From Kitasatospora aureofaciens (lineage in GTDB: Bacteria > Actinomycetota > Actinomycetes > Streptomycetales > Streptomycetaceae), in assembly GCF_019192735.1 (NCBI RefSeq), contig NZ_JAHTKP010000014.1, forward strand, positions 62,001 through 126,000: a DNA stretch of 64,000 bases, read 5' to 3'. Position numbers and translations under genes: made by a program. Shown in pieces: positions 34,191 through 43,005 of this stretch. Each line of letters starts with the position of its first letter. Position 1 is the stretch's first letter. The notes under the pieces were generated by a model. That model was not told the origin of the DNA. It saw only the letters and a list, made by a program, of their open reading frames with translations, and ran no database searches.

Positions 34191-35615
34191 ATGACCACCG
34201 AAGTTCGCTCGCTCCGCGAGTTCAAGATGCCCGACGTCGGCGAGGGCCTCACCGAGGCGGAGATCCTCAGCTGGTACGTCAAGCCCGGTGACACCGTGAC
34301 GGACGGCCAGGTCGTCTGCGAGGTGGAGACCGCCAAGGCCGCCGTGGAGCTGCCGATTCCGTTCAACGGGGTCGTCGAGCAGCTCTTCTTCCCGGAGGGC
34401 GCGACCGTCGACGTCGGCACCGTGATCATCTCGGTCGCGGTCGCCGGGGAGGGCGGGGCCGCGGCTCCGGCCGCCCCTGCTGCGCCCGTCGCCGCTGCCG
34501 CGCCCGCGCCCGCCGAGGCGGCGGAGCCGGAGCGCCGCGAGGTGCTGGTCGGCTACGGGCCGCGCACGGGCGTGACGCAGCGGCGGGTCCGCCGGACCAC
34601 CACGACCGCCGTGGTGACCCCGGCAGCTCCGGCAGCGCCGGTTGTGCCGGTTGTGCCGGTTGTGCCGGCGCCCGTCGTGGCCGAACAGCCCGCCGGCGAG
34701 CGGCCGTTGGCCAAGCCGCCGGTGCGCAAGCTGGCCAAGGACCTCGGCATCGACCTGCGCGCGGTCACCCCGACCGGCCGGGACGGTGTGATCACCCGCG
34801 AGGACGTGCACGCCTTCGCGTCGGCCGTCGCCGCCGCTGCGGCCCCGGCTGCCGAGCCCGTCGCGGTCGCGGCGGTCGAAGCCGTCGAGGCGCCGGTGCT
34901 CGTCCCCACCGCGGGCGACGTCCGGGTGCCGATCAAGGGCGTCCGCAAGGCCACCGCCCAGGCGATGGTGGCCTCGGCCTTCACCGCCCCGCACGTCACC
35001 GAGTTCGTCCAGGTCGACGTGACCCGCACGATGAAGTTCGTCCGCCGGCTCAAGGAGAGCGGCGAACTGGGCCGGGACGTCCGGGTCAGCCCGCTGCTGA
35101 TCGTCGCCAAGGCGCTGCTCACCGCGATCAAGCGGCACCCCGAGATCAACGCCCAGTGGGACGAGGCGGCCCAGGAGATCGTCATCAAGGGCCAGGTGAA
35201 CCTCGGCATCGCCGCGGCCACCCCGCGCGGCCTGATCGTCCCCAACGTCAAGGACGCGGGCGCCAAGACCCTTGCGGGCCTGGCCACTTCGCTCGGCGAG
35301 CTGATCGACACCGCCCGCCAGGGCAAGACCTCGCCCGGCGACATGCAGGGTGGGACCGTCACCATCACCAACGTCGGCGTCTTCGGCGTCGACACCGGCA
35401 CCCCGATCCTCAACCCGGGCGAGGCTGCGATCCTCGCCTTCGGCGCGGTCCGGGAACTGCCGTGGGTGCACAAGGGCAAGGTGGTCCCGCGCCAGGTGAC
35501 CACCCTGGCGCTCTCCTTCGACCACCGCCTGGTGGACGGGGAGTTGGGCTCCAAGGTGCTGGCCGACGTGGCAGCGCTCCTGGAGCAGCCGAAGCGCCTG
35601 ATCACCTGGGGCTGA
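34191..35615 (+). CDS. bkdC: Branched-chain 2-oxoacid dehydrogenase E2 (lipoyl acyltransferase)
   Basis: Core acyltransferase of 474 residues. The single N-terminal lipoyl domain carries K49 in CEVETAKAAVELP. An Ala/Pro/Val linker (with repeated VVP units) leads to the E3-binding domain (PPVRKLAKDLGIDL...DGVITREDVHAF). A second Ala/Pro linker and the CoA-acyltransferase domain end with the catalytic FDHRLVDGELGSKVL. E3 (lipoamide dehydrogenase) is not encoded here. It is the last gene of the operon and is followed by a strong terminator. Confidence 0.93.
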   Translation: MTTEVRSLREFKMPDVGEGLTEAEILSWYVKPGDTVTDGQVVCEVETAKAAVELPIPFNGVVEQLFFPEGATVDVGTVIISVAVAGEGGAAAPAAPAAPVAAAAPAPAEAAEPERREVLVGYGPRTGVTQRRVRRTTTTAVVTPAAPAAPVVPVVPVVPAPVVAEQPAGERPLAKPPVRKLAKDLGIDLRAVTPTGRDGVITREDVHAFASAVAAAAAPAAEPVAVAAVEAVEAPVLVPTAGDVRVPIKGVRKATAQAMVASAFTAPHVTEFVQVDVTRTMKFVRRLKESGELGRDVRVSPLLIVAKALLTAIKRHPEINAQWDEAAQEIVIKGQVNLGIAAATPRGLIVPNVKDAGAKTLAGLATSLGELIDTARQGKTSPGDMQGGTVTITNVGVFGVDTGTPILNPGEAAILAFGAVRELPWVHKGKVVPRQVTTLALSFDHRLVDGELGSKVLADVAALLEQPKRLITWG

Positions 35616-35640
35616 CGGCCTCGTAGGACGTCTGACCGAA

Positions 35641-35682
35641 GAAGGGGCCCCCTCCGCACCGCCGTGCGGAGGGGGCCCCTTC
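35641..35682. terminator. Bidirectional terminator bkdC / surface protein
   Basis: A 19-bp perfect stem (GAAGGGGCCCCCTCCGCAC with its complement) and a four-base loop lie between two converging genes. Confidence 0.9.
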
Positions 35683-35700
35683 GTGCGTGCCGTGGTCCGG

Positions 35701-36621
35701 TCAGCGCTGGGTGCGGAGCCGGCGGACGGCGATCAGGACGCCCGCGCCGAGGGCGAGGAGGGTGGCGGAGGAGGCGAGGAGGAAGCCGTTGACGGAGCCG
35801 GCCCCGGTCTGCGCGAGCTCCGGCGTGCCGGCGGGCGCGGTGGTGGCGGGTGCGGCGCTTGGGGTGGCCACGGGGGTCTTGGGCGCCTCGGCGGCCGGGG
35901 TCCGGTCGGCGGCGGGCTCGGCCGGGGCGGCCGGGGCGGGCTTGGCCTTGGCGGGGGCGGTCGGCTTCGGGGTGGCGGTGGCCGTGGGCTTGGCAGCGGG
36001 GTGGAGGACCTTGACCTTCGTCGTGGCAAAGGCGAAGCTGCCGCCGTACAGCTCCAGCTCGTTCAGGTCCGTGGGCGCGTCGGCCGCGATCGAGACCCGG
36101 AACATGTAGCGGCGGGCGTGGCCGACCGCGAGCGGCTCGCCCAGGGACTCCACCCCGGTGGCGTGCAGCGCCGGGTCGCAGCCGCCCTTCATCGCAAGGC
36201 GCTTCCACTGCCCGTGGTTCATGACCTCCACGGTGACCTGCGACGGCTTCGGGGTGGCGCCGCTCGGGTTGAAGAGCCCGAAGCCCGCGGCGACCTTGTT
36301 GTAGTCGGCCTTGCTGAAGTTCGCGATCTCGACCCCGAACTCGACCTTGGGGCCGCCGATGGTTAGCGTCTTCGGGACGGGGCTGATGAAGTCCGCCTTC
36401 GCGCCCGGGCCGTGGAGGCTGAAGTCGTGGTCCTGGGCGACGGCCGGATCGACCGCGGTGACCGGGGCGTTGTCGGGGTCGCCGCAGGCCCAGGCGCTGT
36501 CACTGGCCATCACCTGGACGGTGCCCGCCAGGACGACGGTGGCGGCCAGAGCGGCGATACGGCGGCGGCCGGAGAGCGCGCGGGTGTTCTTCGCAAAACC
36601 GGTGATAACGGGCATACGCAT
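35701..36621 (-). CDS. LAXTG-type sortase-anchored surface protein
   Basis: A 306-residue wall protein. The signal peptide is about residues 1-45 (RRRIAALAATVVLAGTVQVM...ACGDPD). A beta-rich ectodomain with two cysteines follows, then a long Pro/Ala/Lys/Thr stalk. The sorting signal is LAQTG (about 269-273), then a hydrophobic helix and VRRLRTQR. LAXTG is the form used by Streptomyces class E sortases, also on long chaplins. Function of the ectodomain is unknown. ATG 36621 is chosen for GGGGAG seven bases upstream. Confidence 0.82.
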   Translation of the reverse strand: MRMPVITGFAKNTRALSGRRRIAALAATVVLAGTVQVMASDSAWACGDPDNAPVTAVDPAVAQDHDFSLHGPGAKADFISPVPKTLTIGGPKVEFGVEIANFSKADYNKVAAGFGLFNPSGATPKPSQVTVEVMNHGQWKRLAMKGGCDPALHATGVESLGEPLAVGHARRYMFRVSIAADAPTDLNELELYGGSFAFATTKVKVLHPAAKPTATATPKPTAPAKAKPAPAAPAEPAADRTPAAEAPKTPVATPSAAPATTAPAGTPELAQTGAGSVNGFLLASSATLLALGAGVLIAVRRLRTQR

Positions 36622-36826
36622 GACGTGACTCCCCAGGGTCATGTGCTGACGGTGTGATGGGTGAAGACGACCGGCCCCGCTCCTTGTCGAGCGGAAGCGC
36701 CCCCCGGCTCTGCCGGTCTCGCTCTCCGTGCCTTCATCCGTATAGACGCACATCCCCGCCGGGGGTTGCAGGTGGGTTCAGAAGTTTTTTCGGGAGTCTT
36801 CGGCGGGGCTTCGGGATACTGCCGGG

Positions 36827-38050
36827 ATGACGAAGGAGCTGACGGTCCGCCCGGAGACGGTGGCGGGCGGAAGTGGGGAGCGTCGGTCGCTGCGGCGGGA
36901 CGTGTCGGGGCCGGCTTTGCTGGCGGGGTTGGTCTGCATAGCGGTGTCGTTCTCGGGGCCGCTGGTGGTGGTGCTCGCGGCCGCGTCTGCCGGACGGCTG
37001 GACGCGGCGCACACCGCGTCGTGGATCTGGGCGATATCCATCGGCAGCGGGGTGAGCGGCTTCCTGCTGAGCTGGTGGACCCGGACGCCGGTGATCACGG
37101 CCTGGTCCACGCCCGGGGCCGCGCTGCTGGTGACGAGCCTGGGGGCGTACCCGTACCGGGAGGCGGTGGGGGCGTTCGCAGTGTGCGCGGTGGTGGTGAC
37201 GCTGTTCGGGGTGACCGGGTGGTTCGGGCGGCTGATCGCGGCGGTGCCGGTGGGGATCGTCAACGCGATGCTGGCGGGGATCCTGTTCTCCTTCGGCGCC
37301 GGGATCTTCGGCGCCGTGCACAGCGCGCCGGTGCTGGTGGTGGGAAGCTTCGCGGCGTTCCTGCTGGCGAAGCGGCTGGCGCCGCGGTACGCCGTCCCGG
37401 TGGCGCTGCTGGTGGGCGGGGTGCTGGCCGCAGTGACCACGGGGCTGCCGCTGCACCTGGGCTCGGGAGGGCCGACCGTGCCGGTGCTCACGATGCCGGC
37501 GTTCTCCTGGTCGGCGGTGGTGGGGCTGGCACTGCCGCTGACGATCGTGGTGCTGGCCTCGCAGAACGCGCCGGGCCTCGGGGTGATGCGGGCCTTAGGG
37601 TATCGGCCGGACGACCGGCTGCTGATCGGGTCGACCGGTGTGGTGTCGCTGCTGATGGCGCCGTTCGGCTCGCCGGGAGTGAATCTGGCGGCGATCACGG
37701 CGGCGATCTGCTCGGGCCCGGAGAGCCACCCGGATCCGCGCCGGCGCTACATCGCGGGGATGTCCTCGGGGGCGCTGTACGTGCTGGTGGGGAGTTTCGG
37801 CGGGGTGCTGGTGAGCCTGTTCACCGGTCTGCCGAAGGAGCTGATCGCGGTGATCGCCGGGGTCGCGCTGCTGGCGTCGCTGCAGGGGAGCCTGGCGGCG
37901 GCGGTCGCGGAGGAGCGGGGGCGGGACGCGGCGGTGGTGACGTTCCTGGCGAGTGCGTCGGGGATGAGCCTGTTCGGGATCGGCTCGGCGTTCTGGGGGC
38001 TGCTGTTCGGTCTCGGGACCCATCTGGTGCTGAACCTGCGGCGGCGCTGA
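36827..38050 (+). CDS. BenE-family benzoate/H+ symporter-like transporter
   Basis: Membrane transporter of 407 residues with about twelve helices. TPVITAWSTPGAALL, the helix run AVPVGIVNAMLAGILFSFGA and the conserved APFGSPGVNLAAITAAIC are characteristic of BenE. It stands alone, with no benzoate catabolic genes nearby, so the substrate is open. The ribosome site is weak. The terminator is not obvious. Confidence 0.87.
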   Translation: MTKELTVRPETVAGGSGERRSLRRDVSGPALLAGLVCIAVSFSGPLVVVLAAASAGRLDAAHTASWIWAISIGSGVSGFLLSWWTRTPVITAWSTPGAALLVTSLGAYPYREAVGAFAVCAVVVTLFGVTGWFGRLIAAVPVGIVNAMLAGILFSFGAGIFGAVHSAPVLVVGSFAAFLLAKRLAPRYAVPVALLVGGVLAAVTTGLPLHLGSGGPTVPVLTMPAFSWSAVVGLALPLTIVVLASQNAPGLGVMRALGYRPDDRLLIGSTGVVSLLMAPFGSPGVNLAAITAAICSGPESHPDPRRRYIAGMSSGALYVLVGSFGGVLVSLFTGLPKELIAVIAGVALLASLQGSLAAAVAEERGRDAAVVTFLASASGMSLFGIGSAFWGLLFGLGTHLVLNLRRR

Positions 38051-38250
38051 CCGGCGCCGAAGGATTCGGGGGCCCGGTGAAGGATTCGGGGCGCCGAAGG
38101 GATTCGTTGGTATGACTGGGATGCTGCGGATCGTTCGGCCAGGTCGGTGACATTTTCGTCGGCCGGTAGGGGCGACACGCCGGTCCGGGTACGTCTCCGC
38201 TCCACCACCCGGGCGACACCGGGTGACCGGAGCCCCGAGGACGCACCCGT

Positions 38251-39483
38251 ATGCCGTCTGGCAACCCTGGCCGTCTCGTCCGGAGTCTGGCCGCGCTCGT
38301 GCTGGTGTCCACCGCCGTACTCCCGGCCGCCCTGGAGCTGGCCGGGCCCTCGCCGTTCGGCGTGATCGGGCCGGGCGCCCCGGCCGACCGGGCGGTACCG
38401 CCGCACACCGCGCAACGCGCCGACGCGCGGATCGCCGGGCCCGCCCCGACCGTCGACATACGGCGCACCGGGGACCCGGCCAACCGGATCACCCTGGTCC
38501 TGCTCGGCGACGGCTACACGGCCGACGAGCAGGACGTGTTCCGGGCGCAGGCCGACCGGGCCTGGCGCTCGCTGATGGAGATCGAGCCGTTCCGCAGCTA
38601 CCAGGGGTTCTTCAACATACGGAGGGTCGAGGTGATCTCCCCGGCCTCCGGGATAGCCGAGACCGAGAGCCGCGGACGCAACCCCGCGACCCCGCTCGGC
38701 ATGCACTTCTGGTGCGAGGGCACCGCCCGGCTGCTCTGCGCCGACGAGGCCGCCACCGCCCGGTACGCGGGGGACAGCGCCGGGCCGCAGTACCTGATAG
38801 CGTTGGCCAACTCCAGCGAATACGGCGGCGCCGGGGGCACCGGGGTGACCACCCTGGCGGGCGGCAGCCCGGACGCGGGGCGGATCATCCAGCACGAGAT
38901 CGGCCACACCGTGGGGGACCTGGGGGACGAGTACGACAGCGCCCCGGACGACGCCGACTACCCGAACCTCGCCACCCTCAACGCCGACGACATGCGCAAG
39001 AAGCAGACCAAGTGGTGGCGCTGGCTGGGCGCCGAGTCCCCCGACGGCGGCGGGACGGTGGGGGCGTACCGCAGTACCAACGGGCTCTACCGGCCGACGC
39101 CGGACTCGGTGATGCGCACTCTGGGCAGCGTCTACAACCTGCCGTCGCGTGAGGCGATCATCGAGGAGCTGTACCGCCGGGTCCGGCCGACCGACACCCC
39201 GGTGCCGCCGCCCGGCGAGGTGAGCGGGCGCCCCAAGCTGGACGTCCGTCCGCTGCCGCTGACCGGCGCGCGCCAGCTGCGGGTGGACTGGAAGGTGGAC
39301 GGCGTCCCGGTGGAGCCGCAGGCGGTGGACCGCAGCTGGCTGGACACCGCGCAGCTGAACCTCGTGCCCGGGCGCACGGCCACCGTGACCGCGACCGTCC
39401 GGGACACCACCGACTGGGTGCGGGACGAGGCGTTCCGGGACCGGTACATGACCCGGTCGGTGTCCTGGACGGTCACCGGCTGA
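38251..39483 (+). CDS. Secreted M64-family metallopeptidase
   Basis: A 410-residue exported zinc peptidase of the IgA-peptidase M64 family. A signal peptide (LVRSLAALVLVSTAVLPAAL) spans about residues 8-30. The domain begins at ITLVLLGDGYTADEQDVF, and the zinc motif HEIGHTVGDLGDEYD places the ligands at H215 and H219 with catalytic E216. The M64 C-terminus is followed by a beta-rich segment. GAGGAC lies eight bases before the ATG. Likely targets are extracellular proteins. Confidence 0.88.
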   Translation: MPSGNPGRLVRSLAALVLVSTAVLPAALELAGPSPFGVIGPGAPADRAVPPHTAQRADARIAGPAPTVDIRRTGDPANRITLVLLGDGYTADEQDVFRAQADRAWRSLMEIEPFRSYQGFFNIRRVEVISPASGIAETESRGRNPATPLGMHFWCEGTARLLCADEAATARYAGDSAGPQYLIALANSSEYGGAGGTGVTTLAGGSPDAGRIIQHEIGHTVGDLGDEYDSAPDDADYPNLATLNADDMRKKQTKWWRWLGAESPDGGGTVGAYRSTNGLYRPTPDSVMRTLGSVYNLPSREAIIEELYRRVRPTDTPVPPPGEVSGRPKLDVRPLPLTGARQLRVDWKVDGVPVEPQAVDRSWLDTAQLNLVPGRTATVTATVRDTTDWVRDEAFRDRYMTRSVSWTVTG

Positions 39484-39556
39484 GGCCGGGTTCGTGGCCG
39501 ATCGACCGAACCCCACGCTGGGCGTCCAATGATGGGATGACTACTGTGGACGCACT

Positions 39557-40918
39557 ATGCCCGTGGAGCCCGCCCGTTCAGCCCGTCCCCTGTCCGCCCC
39601 CGCTCCCCGATCCGCCGCCGAGCCTCTATCCGCCGCCGCGCCCGCATCGCCGGTCGCCCCGGTTCCCGCGCCCGCCCCGCCCGGTGGGCGCGCCGCCTGG
39701 CTGGCCTGGTCCATCGGCGTCAGCGTCTACATCCTCGCGGTGATCCACCGCACCAGCCTCGGCGTGGCCGGGCTGGACGCCGCCGACCGCTTCGGCATCG
39801 GCGCCTCCGCGCTCTCCACCTTCTCGATCCTCCAGGTGCTGGTCTACGCGGCCATGCAGATCCCGGTCGGCCTGCTCGTCGACCGGTTCGGCCCGCGCCG
39901 GGTGCTGCTGCTCGGCATCCTGCTGCTCAGCACCGGCCAGCTGGCCTTCGCGTTCAGCTCCTCCTTCGCCCCGGCGCTGGCCTCCCGGGCGGTGCTCGGC
40001 TGCGGCGACGCGATGACCTTCATCAGCGTGCTGCGGATCGCCGCGCGCTGGTTCCCGGCCGCCAAGAACCCGTTCGTCGCGCAGCTGACCGGCCTCGCCG
40101 GGATGGGCGGCAACCTGGTCACCACCGTGGTGCTCGCGCAGGCCCTGCACAGCGAGGGCTGGACGCCGACCTTCGCCGCCATCGCCCTGCTCGGCGTCGC
40201 GGTGTTCGCGCTGGTTGCGCTCTTCCTGAAGGACTCCCCGGCGGCCGTGCACCCGGCCGAGCACCGACCGAGGCCGCGGCCGAGGATCGGGCGGCAGGTC
40301 CGGGCGTGCTGGCGGGAGCCGGGCACCCGGCTCGGGCTGTGGGTGCACTTCACCACCCAGTTCCCCGGCAACGCCTTCGGCCTGCTCTGGGGCCTGCCCT
40401 ACCTGGTCGAGGCGCAGGGGATGTCCCGCGCCGAGGCCGGCGGCCTGCTGACCCTGCTGGTGCTCAGCAACATGTCGTTCGGCTTCCTGTTCGGCCGGGT
40501 GCTGTCGGTCTCGGCGCGGGCCCGGATGCCGATCGTGCTCACCGTGATCGCGGCCACCGGGCTCGGCTGGGCGCTGGTGCTGGCCTGGCCCGGCGGGCAC
40601 CCGCCGTTCTGGCTGCTGGCCGGGATCATCCTGGTGATGGGCAGCAACGGCCCGGCCTCGTTGGTCGGCCTGGACTACGCCCGGGCCCGGAACCCGGTGG
40701 AGCGGCTCGGGACGGCCTCCGGGATCGTCAACATGGGCGGGTTCATCGGCACGATGATCACCCTGTTCGGCATCGGCGTCCTGCTCGACGCACTCTCCCC
40801 GGCCGGCGCCGGCTCGTACTCGGCCGCCGCCTTCCGCTGGGCGTTCTGCTGGCAGTACGTGCCGCTGGCGGTGGGGACGGCGATGATCCTGCGGCTGCGG
40901 CGGAAGGTGGCGACGTAG
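39557..40918 (+). CDS. MFS transporter
   Basis: Major-facilitator protein of 453 residues with twelve helices. The loop 2-3 motif GLLVDRFGPRRVLLLG matches the MFS signature GxLaDrfGrrxxl. The first 45 residues are Ala/Pro-rich and cytoplasmic. The family resembles nitrate/sugar-type MFS rather than DHA1 drug pumps; the substrate is unknown. A TACTGT box lies ten bases before the ATG and no ribosome site is seen, so it may be leaderless. Confidence 0.83.
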   Translation: MPVEPARSARPLSAPAPRSAAEPLSAAAPASPVAPVPAPAPPGGRAAWLAWSIGVSVYILAVIHRTSLGVAGLDAADRFGIGASALSTFSILQVLVYAAMQIPVGLLVDRFGPRRVLLLGILLLSTGQLAFAFSSSFAPALASRAVLGCGDAMTFISVLRIAARWFPAAKNPFVAQLTGLAGMGGNLVTTVVLAQALHSEGWTPTFAAIALLGVAVFALVALFLKDSPAAVHPAEHRPRPRPRIGRQVRACWREPGTRLGLWVHFTTQFPGNAFGLLWGLPYLVEAQGMSRAEAGGLLTLLVLSNMSFGFLFGRVLSVSARARMPIVLTVIAATGLGWALVLAWPGGHPPFWLLAGIILVMGSNGPASLVGLDYARARNPVERLGTASGIVNMGGFIGTMITLFGIGVLLDALSPAGAGSYSAAAFRWAFCWQYVPLAVGTAMILRLRRKVAT

Positions 40919-40970
40919 GGTTTCCGACCTGCGGAAACGTCGGTAACCATCACCCCAAGTGATAGTTTGC

Positions 40971-41005
40971 CGCCGTATGCCTGACTAGAAGTCAGGCATA
41001 CGGCG
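40971..41005. repeat. Palindrome copy 1 (downstream of BRO-N gene)
   Basis: A perfect 15-bp inverted repeat with a TAGAA centre. Its inner 27 bp (40975-41001: GTATGCCTGAC, TAGAA, complement) match a second palindrome inside the BRO-N gene (41634-41660) at 24 of 27 positions, with two of the three changes compensating each other in the arms. It also lies 52 bp after the MFS stop and could act as its terminator. Confidence 0.85.
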
Positions 41006-41038
41006 CGATTACCCTCAGAAATTCTGAGGGTAATCGCG
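41004..41038 (-). terminator. Terminator of the BRO-N gene
   Basis: A 16-bp perfect stem (CGCGATTACCCTCAGA with its complement) around an AAT loop lies four bases after the BRO-N stop. It is unusually AT-rich for this chromosome and abuts palindrome copy 1. Confidence 0.7.
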
Positions 41039-41042
41039 TTGA

Positions 41043-41861
41043 TCAGCGACCGTACTCCCGCATCATCTCGGCCATCTGCGGTGGCGTCCCGTAGATCCGG
41101 GCGTCGTGCAGCTCCGCGTGCATGAGCCCGTAATCAGGTGGCGCGGACTCGGGCTGCGCAGCGCGCCGCAGGCGGATCAGGTCCACCAGCTTCAGCTTCG
41201 GGCAGCCCGGGAGCACCCGACTGCCCCGGATGCCGACCCGCTCCACGGCCGGGCAGGCGTAGTACCCGCCGAACGGTGGCCCGCTGTCCTCCTCCCGCGT
41301 CGGCATGTGGAAGACCATCTCCCCGTGCCGACAGTGCACCGTCCCGTCCGAGTGAATGGTCACCCCCGGCCAGTCCTCGTGCTCGATCTCGGCGATGACC
41401 TGAACCTGCTGGCCGATCGCCTCGGCCAGGGTCTCCGCCATCCGCCGCTGCTGCGTGGGGATGTCGGTGTCCCCGCGGCGGATGGAAGGGAGCAGCTCTC
41501 CGGTGACCCAGTCTTGGAACGGCCGGGCGTTGGGCTTCTTCGACCTCATGACGAGGAGGTAGAGCCCCGCCTCGCTGACCACGTTCAGGAATGGATTCCC
41601 GCGGACGGGTCCATTCTGACCTGGGGAAACGCGGTATGCCTGAGTTGAACTCAGGCATACCGAGCGCATATCGACGGTCCGTGTGTCGTTGGGATTGACC
41701 ATCCTGCTCGCCCAGCTCGGGCTGCCCCGATCGAGCACGGCGCACACGTCGGTCGTCGCGAACCACGGCTCGCCGTCGATCATCACGACGCGGATCGGCT
41801 GCCCCGTGACCGGGAAGCTCGACCGGACCAGCACCATCTCTTGTTCCTGTACGTCGTCCAT
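41043..41861 (-). CDS. Phage antirepressor-like protein with BRO N-terminal domain
   Basis: A 272-residue protein. The N-terminal BRO domain (about 15-125) shows IRVVMIDGEPWFATTDVCAV, NVVSEAGLYLLVMRSKKPNA and FQDWVTGELLPSIRRGD, typical of phage antirepressors. The C-terminal half is not recognised; it has HCRHGEMVFHMP, GGYYACPAVERVGIRG and PGCPKLKLVDLIRL, with several Cys/His that could bind metal. AAGGAGGGG precedes the ATG. A 31-bp palindrome lies within the coding sequence and encodes CLSSTQAYR. No other phage genes are nearby, and the flanks are core genes, so it is a solitary acquisition or domesticated regulator. Confidence 0.75.
   Translation of the reverse strand: MDDVQEQEMVLVRSSFPVTGQPIRVVMIDGEPWFATTDVCAVLDRGSPSWASRMVNPNDTRTVDMRSVCLSSTQAYRVSPGQNGPVRGNPFLNVVSEAGLYLLVMRSKKPNARPFQDWVTGELLPSIRRGDTDIPTQQRRMAETLAEAIGQQVQVIAEIEHEDWPGVTIHSDGTVHCRHGEMVFHMPTREEDSGPPFGGYYACPAVERVGIRGSRVLPGCPKLKLVDLIRLRRAAQPESAPPDYGLMHAELHDARIYGTPPQMAEMMREYGR
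41632..41662. repeat. Palindrome copy 2 (inside BRO-N gene)
   Basis: Perfect 15-bp arms (CGGTATGCCTGAGTT and complement) flank a single central base. The inner 27 bp correspond to palindrome copy 1: arms GTATGCCTGAG and centre TTGAA. It is in frame within the BRO domain, between VDMRSV and YRVSPGQ, where it may be an insertion. Confidence 0.85.
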
Positions 41862-42010
41862 GAGGACGCCCCTCCTTCTTCCGGGTGATGGCAGGACTGC
41901 CCGGAACAACGAGGTCGAACAGGTGAGGTACTGGTCCCAAGTTGACGTACGGAAGCACGAGGCGCACCTATCAGGCGCGCACTCGTACGTATACGCCGGG
42001 GGCGCGCGGG

Positions 42011-42832
42011 CTAGATGGTGACGGCGAAGGTGGCGAGCACCCGTTCGGCCAGCTCCTTGTCGCCCTCGATGCTCACCGGGCCGGGGCGGCCCCGGCCGCA
42101 GGCCAGCCGGACGTAGGTCTCCCAGTCCATGGTCAGCTGGACGTCGGGGGCCAGGCTGATCGACTCGTCCACGCTGCCGCGGCCGGCCGCGTCCACCCGG
42201 ACGGTGCGCAGGAACTCGACCGGGCCGGTGACGTCCAGCACCAGGGTCGCCCCGGCCGGGGCGCCGGCGTTGTGGGCGACGGCCTTGGGCAGCGCCTCCA
42301 GCAGGAAGTCCCGGGTGATCAGGGCGCCCGGGGAGTCCAGGTTGCCGGGCTTGTCCAGGGCCCGGCGCAGGTCCTGCTCGTGCACCCAGACGTCGAAGGC
42401 CCGGCGGCGCAGCAGCTCGTGGTACGGCACGTCCCGGGCGAACGGGCCGGCCGGCCAGCGCACCGGCTCCTGCGGCGTCTGCTTGGCGTTCCGCAACGCA
42501 CGGGAGCGGCGGATGATCGTGTACTCCAGCTCGCCGGTCATCTCCAGCGCGGTGTGGCAGCGGCGCTTGTCCACCGGGAGCTCGACGTAGCGGGCGAACT
42601 CGCTGGTGACGTGGCGCAGGTCGCGCGGCAGCGCGTGGATCGGGCGGGGGTCGCCGAGCAGCTCGGACTCGACGGCGATGATGTGCGAGACGACGTCCCG
42701 CACGGACCAGCCGGGGCACTCCGTGGCCCGGTTCCAGGAGCCCTCGGGGAGGGGGGCCACCAGCTCCGATATGGACTCGATGCTCTGCGTCCACGCCTCG
42801 GTGTAAGCCTGCACGGTCTGGTTGTCCGTCAC
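42011..42832 (-). CDS. Maleylpyruvate isomerase-like mycothiol-dependent enzyme
   Basis: DinB/MDMPI-fold protein of 273 residues. The N-terminal four-helix domain includes WNRATECPGWSVRDVVSHII, with His residues for metal binding, and RRRAFDVWVHEQDLRRAL with two more. A sterol-carrier-like C-terminal domain starts near VLDVTGPVEFLRTV. Members use mycothiol in transfers or isomerisations; the substrate is unknown. GTG 42832 has CCGGAG six bases upstream. An upstream frame extension is rejected. It is divergent from the nitrilase-family gene. Confidence 0.85.
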   Translation of the reverse strand: MTDNQTVQAYTEAWTQSIESISELVAPLPEGSWNRATECPGWSVRDVVSHIIAVESELLGDPRPIHALPRDLRHVTSEFARYVELPVDKRRCHTALEMTGELEYTIIRRSRALRNAKQTPQEPVRWPAGPFARDVPYHELLRRRAFDVWVHEQDLRRALDKPGNLDSPGALITRDFLLEALPKAVAHNAGAPAGATLVLDVTGPVEFLRTVRVDAAGRGSVDESISLAPDVQLTMDWETYVRLACGRGRPGPVSIEGDKELAERVLATFAVTI

Positions 42833-43005
42833 GGGAATCTCCGGCCCTCCGTCAGCTGCCTTGCCGCGCACACCCTGCCTCCGCGGCCGGCCGGGTTGGT
42901 CCGGCCTTCGGGCGCACACGCTAACCGCACGTTACGCTGCCGGGAGACAGCTGGGCAGCGCTTTCGGGTGACGATCGTAGGACTCTTGCCGTGGACGGTG
43001 GTACT

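Noticed and set aside
32913..35525. An 870-codon minus-strand frame over the bkd operon
   Set aside because: Antisense shadow of three intact bkd genes, with no start context.
32047..35615. Pyruvate dehydrogenase instead of branched-chain 2-oxoacid dehydrogenase
   Set aside because: Streptomyces pyruvate dehydrogenase uses a single-chain E1 (AceE); the separate alpha/beta E1 and single-lipoyl E2 fit bkd better, though not proven.
40971..41038. Adjacent hairpins as a CRISPR or attC-like array
   Set aside because: Only two unlike hairpins, no repeated units with spacers, and no cas or integron integrase genes.
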